NCBI RefSeq assembly: GCF_005765165.1
Contig: NZ_VCIW01000003.1
Location: 62,001 to 126,000 of the forward strand
From: Paenibacillus antri
GTDB lineage: Bacteria > Bacillota > Bacilli > Paenibacillales > YIM-B00363
Length of the DNA: 64,000 nucleotides
Direction: 5' to 3'
The position numbers and the translations under genes were made by a program. Below the pieces are notes generated by a model. The model was not told where the DNA came from and searched no databases. It saw only the letters and a list, made by a program, of their open reading frames with translations. Below are positions 43,579 to 51,609 of this stretch, one piece after another. Every line of letters begins with the position of its first letter. Position 1 is the first letter of the stretch.

Positions 43579-45075
43579 ATGAAGTACGTTATCGGCATCG
43601 ACCTCGGCACGAGCGCCGTCAAGGCGCTGCTCGTAGGCCAAGACGGAACGATCAAAGCGGAGGCGTCGCGGGAATACCCGCTGCTGCAGGAACGGTCGGG
43701 GCATAGCGAGCAACGGCCGGAGGATTGGGTGCGAGGCACGATTCAGGCGATCCAAGACGTCGTTCGCTCCTCGGGCGCGCCTGCGGAGTCGATCGAAGGC
43801 ATCAGCTTCTCGGGTCAGATGCACGGCTTGGTATTGCTCGACGCGGCGCGCCGTCCGGTGCGCAACGCGATTCTGTGGAACGATACGCGCACGACGAAGC
43901 AATGCCGCGAGATCGAAGCGGCGCTCGGCGCCGAGCTGCTCGACATTACGCGCAACCCGGCGTTGGAAGGCTTTACGCTGCCGAAGCTGCTTTGGGTGAA
44001 GGAGAACGAGCCTGAGTTGTATGCGCTCGGGGAAGTGTTCGTGCTTCCGAAGGACTATGTACGGTACCGCTTGACGGGCGACATCGCCATGGATTTATCG
44101 GATGCGGCCGGGACGCTTCTGCTCGACGTACGCGCTTTGGGCTGGAGCGACGAGGTCGCGCGACGCGTCGGCGTCGACCGCTCGCTGTGTCCGCCGCTCG
44201 TCGAATCCGGCGCGCTCGTCGGTACGCTGCTGCCGGAGATCGCCGCCGAGGCGGGACTGTCCCCGAAGACGATGGTGTTCGCGGGCGGCGCGGACAACGC
44301 GTGCGGCGCGACGGGCGCCGGCATCCTCGGCGAAGACGCGGCGATGTGCAGCATCGGCACGTCCGGCGTCATCCTCGCGTACGAGAACGATAAGAACCGC
44401 GACTTCGCCGGCAAGGTGCACTTCTTCAATCACGCCGCGCCGGACGCGTACTACGCGATGGGCGTAACGCTCTCCGCCGGCCACAGCCTTGGCTGGTTCC
44501 GCGACACGTTCGCGGCGGGCGTCTCCTTCGGCGAGCTGCTCGCGGGCGTCGGCGACGTGCCGGTCGGCTCCAAGGGCCTTCTTTATACGCCGTATCTCGT
44601 AGGCGAACGGACGCCGCACGCGGACGCCGTCATTCGCGGCAGCTTCGTCGGCATGGACGCGTCGCATTCGCGGACCGACTTCGCGCGCGCCGTCATGGAA
44701 GGCATCACGTTCTCGCTGAACGAATCGATCGAGCTGTTCCGCGCCGCGGGCAAATCCGTCGGCCGCATCGTCTCGATCGGCGGCGGCGCGAAAAATCCGG
44801 ATTGGCTGCAGATGCAAGCCGACGTGTTCCGCGCCGAGGTCGTGACGATGAAGAACGAGCAGGGGCCGGGCATGGGCGCGGCGATGTTAGCCGCGGTCGG
44901 CTGCGGCTGGTTCGGGTCGCTCGCCGATTGCGCGAAGACGTTCCTCGAATACGGCGCGGCATACGAGCCGAAGGCCGCCGACGTCGAAAAATATGCGCAG
45001 CTGTTCCAGGTTTATAAAGACGTATATGCGCAAACGCGCGAGCTGAACGAACGGCTGGCGCCGTTCCGGGTGTAA
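43579..45075 (+). CDS. xylB: Xylulokinase
   Basis: The 498-residue FGGY-family kinase phosphorylates xylulose to xylulose 5-phosphate. Motifs are KYVIGIDLGTSAVKALLVGQ at the start, ISFSGQMHGLVLLDAARRPV with the substrate-contact MHG near residue 79, ILWNDTRTTKQC, PALEGFTLPKLLWVKENEPE, and the ATP-binding IVSIGGGAKNPDWLQMQAD near residue 397. The length is standard. GGGAGGAG precedes the ATG. It is the last gene of the xylose unit, closed by a strong terminator at 45091. Confidence 0.97.
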   Translation: MKYVIGIDLGTSAVKALLVGQDGTIKAEASREYPLLQERSGHSEQRPEDWVRGTIQAIQDVVRSSGAPAESIEGISFSGQMHGLVLLDAARRPVRNAILWNDTRTTKQCREIEAALGAELLDITRNPALEGFTLPKLLWVKENEPELYALGEVFVLPKDYVRYRLTGDIAMDLSDAAGTLLLDVRALGWSDEVARRVGVDRSLCPPLVESGALVGTLLPEIAAEAGLSPKTMVFAGGADNACGATGAGILGEDAAMCSIGTSGVILAYENDKNRDFAGKVHFFNHAAPDAYYAMGVTLSAGHSLGWFRDTFAAGVSFGELLAGVGDVPVGSKGLLYTPYLVGERTPHADAVIRGSFVGMDASHSRTDFARAVMEGITFSLNESIELFRAAGKSVGRIVSIGGGAKNPDWLQMQADVFRAEVVTMKNEQGPGMGAAMLAAVGCGWFGSLADCAKTFLEYGAAYEPKAADVEKYAQLFQVYKDVYAQTRELNERLAPFRV

Positions 45076-45090
45076 GAACGAACGTATAAG

Positions 45091-45117
45091 AAAAAGCCGA
45101 CGAATCGTCGGCTTTTT
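45091..45117. terminator. Bidirectional terminator of xylB and the Gln-rich gene
   Basis: The perfect arms AAAAAGCCGACG and CGTCGGCTTTTT with an AAT loop give a U-run in both directions, fitting the two converging genes. Confidence 0.85.
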
Positions 45118-45132
45118 CCCGTTTTCCGATGG

Positions 45133-45633
45133 CTAAAGGATCGTGTTCTGCGCCGCGGATTGCGCTTGCTGCACCGCCTGCTGCGCTTGCTGTACCGCTT
45201 GCTGGGCTTGCTGGGCTTCCTGCTGCAATTGCTGTTGCGTCTGTTGGAACTGCTGCATCGCTTGCTGCGTAGAAGCCTGGGCTTGCTGCATCGTTTGCTG
45301 CGGAGCGGCCTGCGCTTGCTGCATCGCTTGCTGCGAAGCGGCCTGCGCTTGCTGCATCGCTTGCTGCGAAGCGGCCTGCGCTTGCTGCATTGCTTGCTGC
45401 GAAGCGGCCTGCGCTTGCTGCATCGCTTGCTGGAGCTGCTGCTGTTCTTGCGCGGTCATTTGGGCGCCGAACTGCGTGCTCGCTTGCTGCAGCTGTTGCT
45501 GAGCTTGCTGCAGTTGTTGCTGCGCCTGCTGAATCTGCTGCGGATTCATGGAGGCTTGCGCCTGCGTCAACGCTTGCTGCGCTTGCTGCGCGGTTTGGAT
45601 CGCTTGCTGCACGCTCTGCTGGGCTTGGGTCAT
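45133..45633 (-). CDS. Gln/Ala-rich protein with 11-residue repeats
   Basis: The 166-residue protein is almost wholly Gln, Ala, Met and Ser. Its middle holds about five tandem 11-residue units (AMQQAQAASQQ), encoded by 33-bp DNA repeats, flanked by looser QQLQQAQQ stretches. The pattern predicts one long amphipathic helix or coiled coil of the hendecad type. It has no signal peptide and no known domain. The ATG at 45633 (MTQAQQSVQQ) is preferred; the frame opens further upstream but without support. It stands alone, convergent with xylB. Spore-coat or stress-protectant roles are guesses only. Confidence 0.65.
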   Translation of the reverse strand: MTQAQQSVQQAIQTAQQAQQALTQAQASMNPQQIQQAQQQLQQAQQQLQQASTQFGAQMTAQEQQQLQQAMQQAQAASQQAMQQAQAASQQAMQQAQAASQQAMQQAQAAPQQTMQQAQASTQQAMQQFQQTQQQLQQEAQQAQQAVQQAQQAVQQAQSAAQNTIL

Positions 45634-45809
45634 CTTTGTCGTCAACCTCTCGTCTCCGGATATGGTTGGATAGAAGAACCATCCGAACTTAAGATGCGGC
45701 AAGTCGGCTCAAATTATTACAACCCGAGTCCGATGTCGAAGAGGAAACGCTCGACCCGCGTCGAAATGATGGGTTGCGCGACGATGAACAGAAAAATGGA
45801 GTGACCCAT

Positions 45810-46346
45810 ATGACCATTCGATTGAAGCCCTTCGACCTCGACGAGTCGGAAGCGCTCGTGTCCTTCTTGACCGGCCAGCCTTGGCCGTACCACGGCAATC
45901 CGAATCCGTCCGAAGAGAGCGTCAGGGACGGTATCGCGAACGGAAGATACGCGGGAGAGGACACGCTGACGTTATGGATCGTAGAGGGGGACGAGAAGCT
46001 CGGGCTGATCCGCTTGTTCGACCTCGGCGACCTGACGCCCGTATTCGATATTCGCATCGACGCCGCCCGACGCGGCCAAGGCGTCGGAACGGCGGCGGTC
46101 CGCCTTCTGGCGGATTACGTATTCACGGAATTCCCGGACAAAATCCGGTTCGAGGGCCATACCCGGAACGATAATTACGCGATGCGCAAGACGTTCGCCA
46201 AGGCGGGCTTCGCGAAGGAAGCGTACCACCGGAAGGCGTGGCCGACGAACGGAACGTTGTACGACTCGGTCGGTTATTCGATCCTTCGCGAGGACTGGGC
46301 GGAGGGAAAGGTCAGTCCGGTCGATTGGAACGACGTCCCTTATTAA
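45810..46346 (+). CDS. GNAT-family N-acetyltransferase
   Basis: The 178-residue protein has the GNAT acetyl-CoA motif ARRGQGVGTAAVRLLADYVF near residue 82 and a following RFEGHTRNDNYAMRKTFAKAGF, typical of the RimJ/RimL-like branch (acetyltransf_3). Substrate unknown. The ATG at 45810 follows TGGAGTG; an upstream TTG in the same frame is less likely. Its last four bases overlap the end of the convergent SgrR-like gene. Confidence 0.85.
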   Translation: MTIRLKPFDLDESEALVSFLTGQPWPYHGNPNPSEESVRDGIANGRYAGEDTLTLWIVEGDEKLGLIRLFDLGDLTPVFDIRIDAARRGQGVGTAAVRLLADYVFTEFPDKIRFEGHTRNDNYAMRKTFAKAGFAKEAYHRKAWPTNGTLYDSVGYSILREDWAEGKVSPVDWNDVPY

Positions 46347-48139
46347 CAGGGGTCGCCTTCCGCCACCTTGAACCACACATGGCGGTAATCGATCATGCCG
46401 AGCGCGTTGTGCTCCACGCCGCCGATCTTCGGGTCGAAGTACGCGTCGAAGGCGGAATGGAAGAGGAACACCATCGCGTGCGACGAGCGGATCGCCTCCG
46501 ACAGCTCGTCGACGCATCGCCAGCGGCCCTCGGCGGTCGGCTCGAGGTACATGCGGCGCATGAGATCCGCGGCCATGGCGCGATGCGCGTCGTCGAGCAG
46601 ATGCATGCCGACGGCGCTCGCCGGGGAGAAGACGAAGTCGACGAACGTCGCTTCGCCTTCTTCCATGACGACGCTGTAATAGACGATGTGCCCGGGCTGG
46701 CGATCGACGTTCGACTGGAAGTCGCAAAATCGAGAAATCCGCGGCTCGAGCGCGATGCCGTACCGCGCGGCGAATTCGCAGATGAGCTGCGTCTCCTTCG
46801 CCCGGTTCGAGCTGGAATCGATTAGCAGCGTGCTTCCGTCGTACCCGGATCGCTCGAGGAGCGATCGGATGCGATCGGGATCGGGAGACGGCGCGGCGCT
46901 CTCTGCGCCTTCGACGAAGCCGTAGGCGGGTCTCAGCCGATCGTCGCCGAGCGCCGCGAGCATCGCCGCGCGGTCGATCAGCTCGTCGAGCGCCTGCCGG
47001 AACAGCGGGTCATGCTGCGGGCCGGGCTGACGCAGATTGAACGTAAGCATACGGCAGCTCCGGGCCGAAGAGGTTCGGAGCCTGGCGTACTGCTCCGAAT
47101 CGTCTCGGAACGCGAGACCGCAAGCCCCCTTCTGCACGAGGTCGAGCCGGATCGGCAAGGAGGGCAGCTCGTTGTCTTCGCTGATGAAGTGCATCTCCAC
47201 CCGATCGAGATGCGGCCGTCCTAAGAAATAATGCGGGAACGCGTCCAGCACGCACAGCCGATCCGTCCGTCGCGCGATCTGGAACGGGCCGGTTCCGACG
47301 GGCTCGTCGAAGAACGCGTCTCCCCGTTGTTCGAGCAAATCCCGCGGAAGAATCGAAGCGCCGTCGAAGCCGAGGATGCGGGGAAACCAGACGCATGGCT
47401 CGTTAAGCTCGAATTCCACGACATGCGAGTGGAGCGCGGCGACGCCGCGGAGCAAGCCGAAATTCGGATGCCGTCTTAACCGCTCGAACGTAAAAACGAC
47501 GTCGTCCGCGGTCAGCTCCCGCTTATGATGGAACAACGCCCCTTTGCGCAAATACGCCGTCCACCGGCGTCCCTCGGCGTCAGATTCCCAGTGGTGGGCG
47601 AGCCTCGGGACGACGTCTTCCTGTTCGGGACAGTACTTGACGAGCGTATCGAAAATTTGCCGGCACAGATGCCCTTCCCCGACGAAGTAGATGCGGGCGG
47701 GATCGAGCGAGCCGATCTGGTCGTACACCGGAACGCGAAGCGTATCCAGCGCCCGTTCGCTTCGGTCCTCCCGCGAGAAACCGAAGAAATCGTTCAACCA
47801 CGACGAAAAGCGCTCCGCGCCCTCGGGCAGTCGTCCTCGCTCCTGCACGAGCCGGATCGCGCCTCGAACGTCCCCTTGCTCGGCAAGCCGCCGGGCGACC
47901 TCCTCCACGATTCGCTCTCGATCGGCGAGCAGCTCGATTTCCGACGTGCGTCCGCGGCCGCGGCCCGGGTGCCAGGCGATCCACGCGGCTTCTTCCATCT
48001 TGCGCAGGATGAACTTCGCGTTCCTCTCCGTACACTGGAACACATGGGCGAGCCGCTCCAGCGTAACGGGCGTTCGATCGCCGGCTCTCGCGACGTCCAG
48101 CGCATCGGACAAATTCATGTAATGCGTCTCGAGTTGCAT
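46343..48139 (-). CDS. SgrR-like transcriptional regulator
   Basis: The 598-residue protein joins an N-terminal winged-helix region (LERLAHVFQCTERNAKFILRK, then EAAWIAWHPGRGRGRTSEIEL) to a peptide/solute-binding SBP_bac_5 domain (YFVGEGHLCRQIFDTLVKYC, RLAHHWESDAEGRRWTAYLR, GALFHHKRELTADDVVFTFE). SgrR in enterobacteria senses sugar-phosphate stress; the Firmicute relatives usually control a neighbouring transporter. Here no transporter gene is adjacent: the divergent genes are a 72-residue frame and a DedA protein. The ATG at 48139 after AAGGGGGAG is preferred to a TTG six codons upstream. Confidence 0.85.
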   Translation of the reverse strand: MQLETHYMNLSDALDVARAGDRTPVTLERLAHVFQCTERNAKFILRKMEEAAWIAWHPGRGRGRTSEIELLADRERIVEEVARRLAEQGDVRGAIRLVQERGRLPEGAERFSSWLNDFFGFSREDRSERALDTLRVPVYDQIGSLDPARIYFVGEGHLCRQIFDTLVKYCPEQEDVVPRLAHHWESDAEGRRWTAYLRKGALFHHKRELTADDVVFTFERLRRHPNFGLLRGVAALHSHVVEFELNEPCVWFPRILGFDGASILPRDLLEQRGDAFFDEPVGTGPFQIARRTDRLCVLDAFPHYFLGRPHLDRVEMHFISEDNELPSLPIRLDLVQKGACGLAFRDDSEQYARLRTSSARSCRMLTFNLRQPGPQHDPLFRQALDELIDRAAMLAALGDDRLRPAYGFVEGAESAAPSPDPDRIRSLLERSGYDGSTLLIDSSSNRAKETQLICEFAARYGIALEPRISRFCDFQSNVDRQPGHIVYYSVVMEEGEATFVDFVFSPASAVGMHLLDDAHRAMAADLMRRMYLEPTAEGRWRCVDELSEAIRSSHAMVFLFHSAFDAYFDPKIGGVEHNALGMIDYRHVWFKVAEGDPC

Positions 48140-48174
48140 GCTCCGCTCCCCCTTCAAGTCTTCGTATCGAAAAG

Positions 48175-48201
48175 GTGAAAAGGAAAAACTTTGATTTTCA
48201 C
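48175..48201. promoter_or_regulatory. Inverted repeat between sgrR-like gene and its divergent neighbour
   Basis: GTGAAAA (48175-48181) and TTTTCAC (48195-48201) are perfect arms 13 bases apart. They lie in a purine/pyrimidine-biased AT-rich stretch just upstream of a TACAAT element (48224-48229), a plausible autoregulatory operator. Confidence 0.4.
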
Positions 48202-48262
48202 TTTTCTTCTCCTTTTAAAAGCTTACAATGAATATAGGAGAACGTTCAAGGGGGAATTCGGG

Positions 48263-48481
48263 ATGCACCATCCTTTTTTCGAAGAATGGAAGGCGCAAGA
48301 AGAAGCGAGAACATTGGAACAAGTCGGGAGGCACGCTTGGAAGTCCTCCGTCGCGGAACCGTCGCTGGCGGAGCCGTCGTTCGCGGAGCGTTGCGGAGAC
48401 CGCGTGTGGCGGCTGCGGCTCCGCTTCGCATCGCTTCAAGTATGCGTCTCGTTCCGTTGGCGCGGACAGCTCGACCGGTAA
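48263..48481 (+). CDS. Hypothetical small protein (72 residues)
   Basis: A short frame starts at ATG 48263 after CAAGGGGGA, a good ribosome site, and lies downstream of a possible -10 (TACAAT). The protein starts MHHPFFEEWKAQEEART, has an internal near-repeat (SVAEPSLAEPSFAE) and ends in a basic, hydrophobic stretch. There is no known domain. The ribosome site and the setting between an SgrR-like regulator and DedA support it, but all three frames are open here, so it is not certain. Confidence 0.45.
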   Translation: MHHPFFEEWKAQEEARTLEQVGRHAWKSSVAEPSLAEPSFAERCGDRVWRLRLRFASLQVCVSFRWRGQLDR

Positions 48482-48576
48482 TCGGGGATTTCCCCGGTCT
48501 TCCGACGGTTTCCCTTTCGCCCGAAACGCGATACACTATCCTGTAATGGATAGGGAGAAGAGAGAGGGCGTTACGG

Positions 48577-49077
48577 GTGGAGTTCGAGGCATTGTTGGCC
48601 GATTTCGGCTATGCGGCATTATTTTTGGCTTTTTGCTTAGGGATCGTCGGACTTCCGATTCCGAACGAGGTCGTCGTCATGTCGGGCGGCGCGGTGTCCT
48701 CGGAGGGGCTGCTGCTTCCGGTTCCTGCGTTCCTCATGGCGTTCGGCGGCATCTGCTGCGGACTGACCGTCGGCTTCGTCATCGGCCGGTACGTCGGATT
48801 GCCGATCTTGAAGCGGTTCAGCGCAAGGGGACCCAAATTCGAAAAAAATATCGAGCGGGCGCAGCAGCTCGTCGGTAAATACGGAAGCGCCGCGCTGTTA
48901 TTCACGTATTTCATTCCGTTCCTTCGCAATTTGATGCCGTACGTCGTCGGCGCCAATGCGATGAAATACCGGACGTTCGCGTTGTACGCATATACCGGCG
49001 CGTTCCTATGGACGGCGATCTTTTTCCTCGTCGGTTACTTCACCGGATCCAACGTTGCATGGGAAGCATGGGAATAA
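48577..49077 (+). CDS. DedA-family membrane protein
   Basis: The 166-residue integral membrane protein of the DedA/VTT family has the conserved G-x-P-x-P start (GIVGLPIPNEVVVMSGG), GGICCGLTVGFVIGRYVG and the FxxR-x-Pxx motif as FTYFIPFLRNLMPYVVGANAM near residue 108. Members move lipids such as undecaprenyl phosphate or phosphatidylethanolamine across the membrane, or support membrane potential. It is somewhat shorter than the usual 200 residues at the C-terminal end. The start is GTG. A terminator follows. Confidence 0.88.
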   Translation: MEFEALLADFGYAALFLAFCLGIVGLPIPNEVVVMSGGAVSSEGLLLPVPAFLMAFGGICCGLTVGFVIGRYVGLPILKRFSARGPKFEKNIERAQQLVGKYGSAALLFTYFIPFLRNLMPYVVGANAMKYRTFALYAYTGAFLWTAIFFLVGYFTGSNVAWEAWE

Positions 49078-49097
49078 TGAAGAACAACGATGGAAGG

Positions 49098-49132
49098 GAG
49101 CGTTCGCCCTCGCGGCTGAACGCTCTTTTTTT
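49098..49132 (+). terminator. Rho-independent terminator after dedA
   Basis: The arms GAGCGTTC and GAACGCTC are followed by seven T. Confidence 0.8.
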
Positions 49133-49176
49133 GACGCATAATACGGGTGTCTCGTCACAAGGAAGGAGGGATACCG

Positions 49177-49365
49177 ATGGGCAGAGGCAATAACAAGCAG
49201 TCCGTGGACAATAACGAGTCCCAGATGCCGCAAGCGCCGAAGTACGACGTGCGCGACCGCGGCGCCGCTTCGGAAACCGAGTTCGCGCAGGAGCTCGGGG
49301 ACCGCTACGAGGTCGAGCGGAAGCAGGGCTTTCCGGCGACGGGCGTTCGAAGAAAAAGGAAGTAA
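49177..49365 (+). CDS. Small hydrophilic protein, YfhD-like
   Basis: The 62-residue charged protein starts MGRGNNKQSVDNNESQMPQA, with FAQELGDRYEVERKQGF in the second half. The MGR start, the N/Q-rich first third and the EFxxELxD segment resemble the Bacillus YfhD family of small sporulation-associated proteins, but the match is from memory and partial. GGAAGGAGGG precedes the ATG. It is a single-gene unit between two terminators. Confidence 0.6.
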   Translation: MGRGNNKQSVDNNESQMPQAPKYDVRDRGAASETEFAQELGDRYEVERKQGFPATGVRRKRK

Positions 49366-49376
49366 CGCGCCTTACC

Positions 49377-49410
49377 AGCGTTCGCCGGCGATGTCGGCGG
49401 GCGCTTTTTT
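49377..49410 (+). terminator. Rho-independent terminator
   Basis: The two-part stem AGCG..CGCCG with CGGCG..CGCT is followed by TTTTTT. Confidence 0.7.
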
Positions 49411-49533
49411 CTTATCCGCAAGAAGTCAACCACAGTTAAATGATGACCCGTACTCCCCACCGGGAGTTAACCCGATCGTCTCGTCCGTATGGTAAGGTTA
49501 ATAGCAGAACGGACGAAAAAGGAGCAACGAAAC

Positions 49534-50385
49534 ATGAAGCTATCCGTATTTACGGTCGCGACGCCGGATTTGACGCCGGCCGAACTGATCCCGGTCGCGA
49601 AGGAAGCCGGACTGGACGGTTTGGAATGGCGGTACACGTCTACTGCTCCGGAGCGGAGGAACGAAGCCCCGTCCTTCTGGGGCAACAACTTATGTACGAT
49701 CGATCCGGCGACGACGACGGACGAGGAACTGGACGCTCTCGCGGAAACGGTCCGCGGCCATGGGTTGACGACGGCGGCGCTGACGCCGTATTTAACCGCC
49801 GGCGACGTCGAAGGGACCGAACGGGCGATGCGCCATGCGGCGCGGCTCGGAGCGAAGGCGATCCGCGTCGGCGTACCGCGGTACGACCGCACGGCCGATT
49901 ATAACGAATTGTTTGCGAAAGCGGTTGCGTACCTGGAATCGGTCGAAACGCTGTCGGAGAAATACGGCGTGAAGGGACTCGTCGAGACGCATCACATGAC
50001 GATCACCGCCAGCGCTTCGCTAGCGCATCGACTTGTCGGCCGGTTTTCTCCGGAGCACGTCGGCGTGCTGTACGACCCCGGCAACTTGATCCACGAAGGC
50101 TACGAGAACTACCGCATGGGATTGGAGCTGCTCGGACCGCACCTCGCTCACGTACACGTGAAGAACGCGGGTTGGTTCCCGGGCGAAACCGCCGGTGCGC
50201 CGTGGACATGCCGGTGGGTCGCGATGGACCGGGGCATCGTCGATTGGAAACAGGTGCTCGCCGATCTGAAGTCGGTCGGGTACGACGGTTGGTTCGGCGT
50301 CGAGGATTTCAGCGGCACGCACGACACGAAGACGATGCTCGCGACGTATGCGACATGGTTTCGCTCCTTGGCGGAGCAAGCGTAA
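49534..50385 (+). CDS. Sugar phosphate isomerase/epimerase family TIM-barrel protein
   Basis: The 283-residue xylose-isomerase-like TIM barrel (AP_endonuc_2 family) has barrel motifs KLSVFTVATPDLTPAELIPV, AKEAGLDGLEWRY, KGLVETHHMTITASASLAHR, HVGVLYDPGNLIHEGYENY and HVHVKNAGW, with the metal-binding Glu, Asp, His and Glu (VEDFSGTHD). Substrates in this family are diverse (inosose, hydroxypyruvate, tagatose and others). The ATG at 49534 follows AAAAGGAG. It leads a three-gene catabolic unit with two Gfo/Idh/MocA oxidoreductases, the usual partners for oxidising and epimerising sugars or inositols. Confidence 0.87.
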   Translation: MKLSVFTVATPDLTPAELIPVAKEAGLDGLEWRYTSTAPERRNEAPSFWGNNLCTIDPATTTDEELDALAETVRGHGLTTAALTPYLTAGDVEGTERAMRHAARLGAKAIRVGVPRYDRTADYNELFAKAVAYLESVETLSEKYGVKGLVETHHMTITASASLAHRLVGRFSPEHVGVLYDPGNLIHEGYENYRMGLELLGPHLAHVHVKNAGWFPGETAGAPWTCRWVAMDRGIVDWKQVLADLKSVGYDGWFGVEDFSGTHDTKTMLATYATWFRSLAEQA

Positions 50386-50417
50386 GGATACCATTTTCGA
50401 ACGGGGAGAGATCAAGC

Positions 50418-51590
50418 ATGAATCAAGTCCGAATCGGCATCGTCGGCATGGGCAACATGGGGTGGGGCCATGCGAAGTACCTTACGGAAGGCAAAGTGAA
50501 GGGCGCCGTATTGACGGCGGTCAGCGACTTGTTCGAATCGAAGCGACGGCAGGCGAAAGAGACGTTCGGCGAAGGGCTCGCGACGTTCGAATCCGCGGAG
50601 GAGCTGTTCGCCTCCGGCCTCGTGGACGCTGTGCTCGTCGCGACGCCGCACTACGATCACCCGGAATGCGCGATTCTCGCGTTCCGCCACGGGCTCCATG
50701 TCCTCGTTGAGAAGCCGGCAGGGGTATATACGAAGCAAGTGCGCCTCATGAACGAAGCGGCGGCGGCGAGCGGGAAAGTATTTTCCATCATGTACAACCA
50801 ACGCACGAACCCGATCTATATGAAGCTGCGCGATCTGATCGCCTCCGGCGAGCTGGGGGAAATCCGGCGGACGAACTGGATCATCACGAACTGGTACCGT
50901 TCGCAAAGCTACTACAACTCGGGCGGCTGGCGCGCGACGTGGGCGGGCGAAGGCGGCGGCGTCTTGATCAACCAGGACCCGCATCAGCTCGATCTGTGGC
51001 AGTGGACGATCGGCATGATGCCGACCCGCGTCCGCGCGTTCTGCCATTTCGGCAAGTACCGCGACATCGAGGTCGAGGACGACGTAACCGCCTATGTCGA
51101 ATACGCGAACGGCGCCACCGGCGTGTTCGTGACGACGACCGGCGAAGCGCCGGGCACGAACCGGTTCGAAGTGACGGGCGACCGCGGCAAGATCGTCATC
51201 GAAGACGGCAAGCTGACGTTCTGGCGTCTGCGCGTGTCCGAGCCGGAATTCAACGCGACGTACACGGGCGGCTTCGGGCAGCCGGAATGCTGGAAGTGCG
51301 ACATTCCGATTCATGGGACCAGCCCCGAGCATATGGGCATTACGCAAAACTTCGTCGATGCGATACTGAACGGCGCGCCGCTCATCGCTCCCGGAGAAGA
51401 AGGCATCAAGGGGCTTACGCTGTCGAACGCGATGCATCTGTCCACCTGGACCGACAATTGGGTCGATCTTCCGATCGACGAAGAGCTGTACTACGAGCTG
51501 CTGCAGGAGCGTATTCGCGCTTCGACGTTCAAGAAGCCGGAAGCTTCGGGCGACAAGGTGCTGAGCGTCGGCGGCACGTTCAATTCTTAA
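50418..51590 (+). CDS. Gfo/Idh/MocA-family oxidoreductase
   Basis: The 390-residue NAD(P)-dependent sugar or inositol dehydrogenase family protein has the Rossmann motif RIGIVGMGNMGWGHAKYL (residues 5-22), DAVLVATPHYDHPECAILA, the catalytic EKPAG near residue 98 and a C-terminal alpha/beta domain with GGGVLINQDPHQLDLWQW. The His in the last motif is part of the active site. The ATG at 50418 follows GGGGAGAG. It lies in the same unit as the TIM-barrel isomerase and a second family member. Confidence 0.9.
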   Translation: MNQVRIGIVGMGNMGWGHAKYLTEGKVKGAVLTAVSDLFESKRRQAKETFGEGLATFESAEELFASGLVDAVLVATPHYDHPECAILAFRHGLHVLVEKPAGVYTKQVRLMNEAAAASGKVFSIMYNQRTNPIYMKLRDLIASGELGEIRRTNWIITNWYRSQSYYNSGGWRATWAGEGGGVLINQDPHQLDLWQWTIGMMPTRVRAFCHFGKYRDIEVEDDVTAYVEYANGATGVFVTTTGEAPGTNRFEVTGDRGKIVIEDGKLTFWRLRVSEPEFNATYTGGFGQPECWKCDIPIHGTSPEHMGITQNFVDAILNGAPLIAPGEEGIKGLTLSNAMHLSTWTDNWVDLPIDEELYYELLQERIRASTFKKPEASGDKVLSVGGTFNS

Positions 51591-51609
51591 GGGCGGGGGA
51601 TTCGGGAAA

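Noticed and set aside
48228-48878. 216-codon frame overlapping the small protein and DedA
   Set aside because: Low-complexity Arg/Gly composition in the second half, and in a different frame from the clear DedA motifs.
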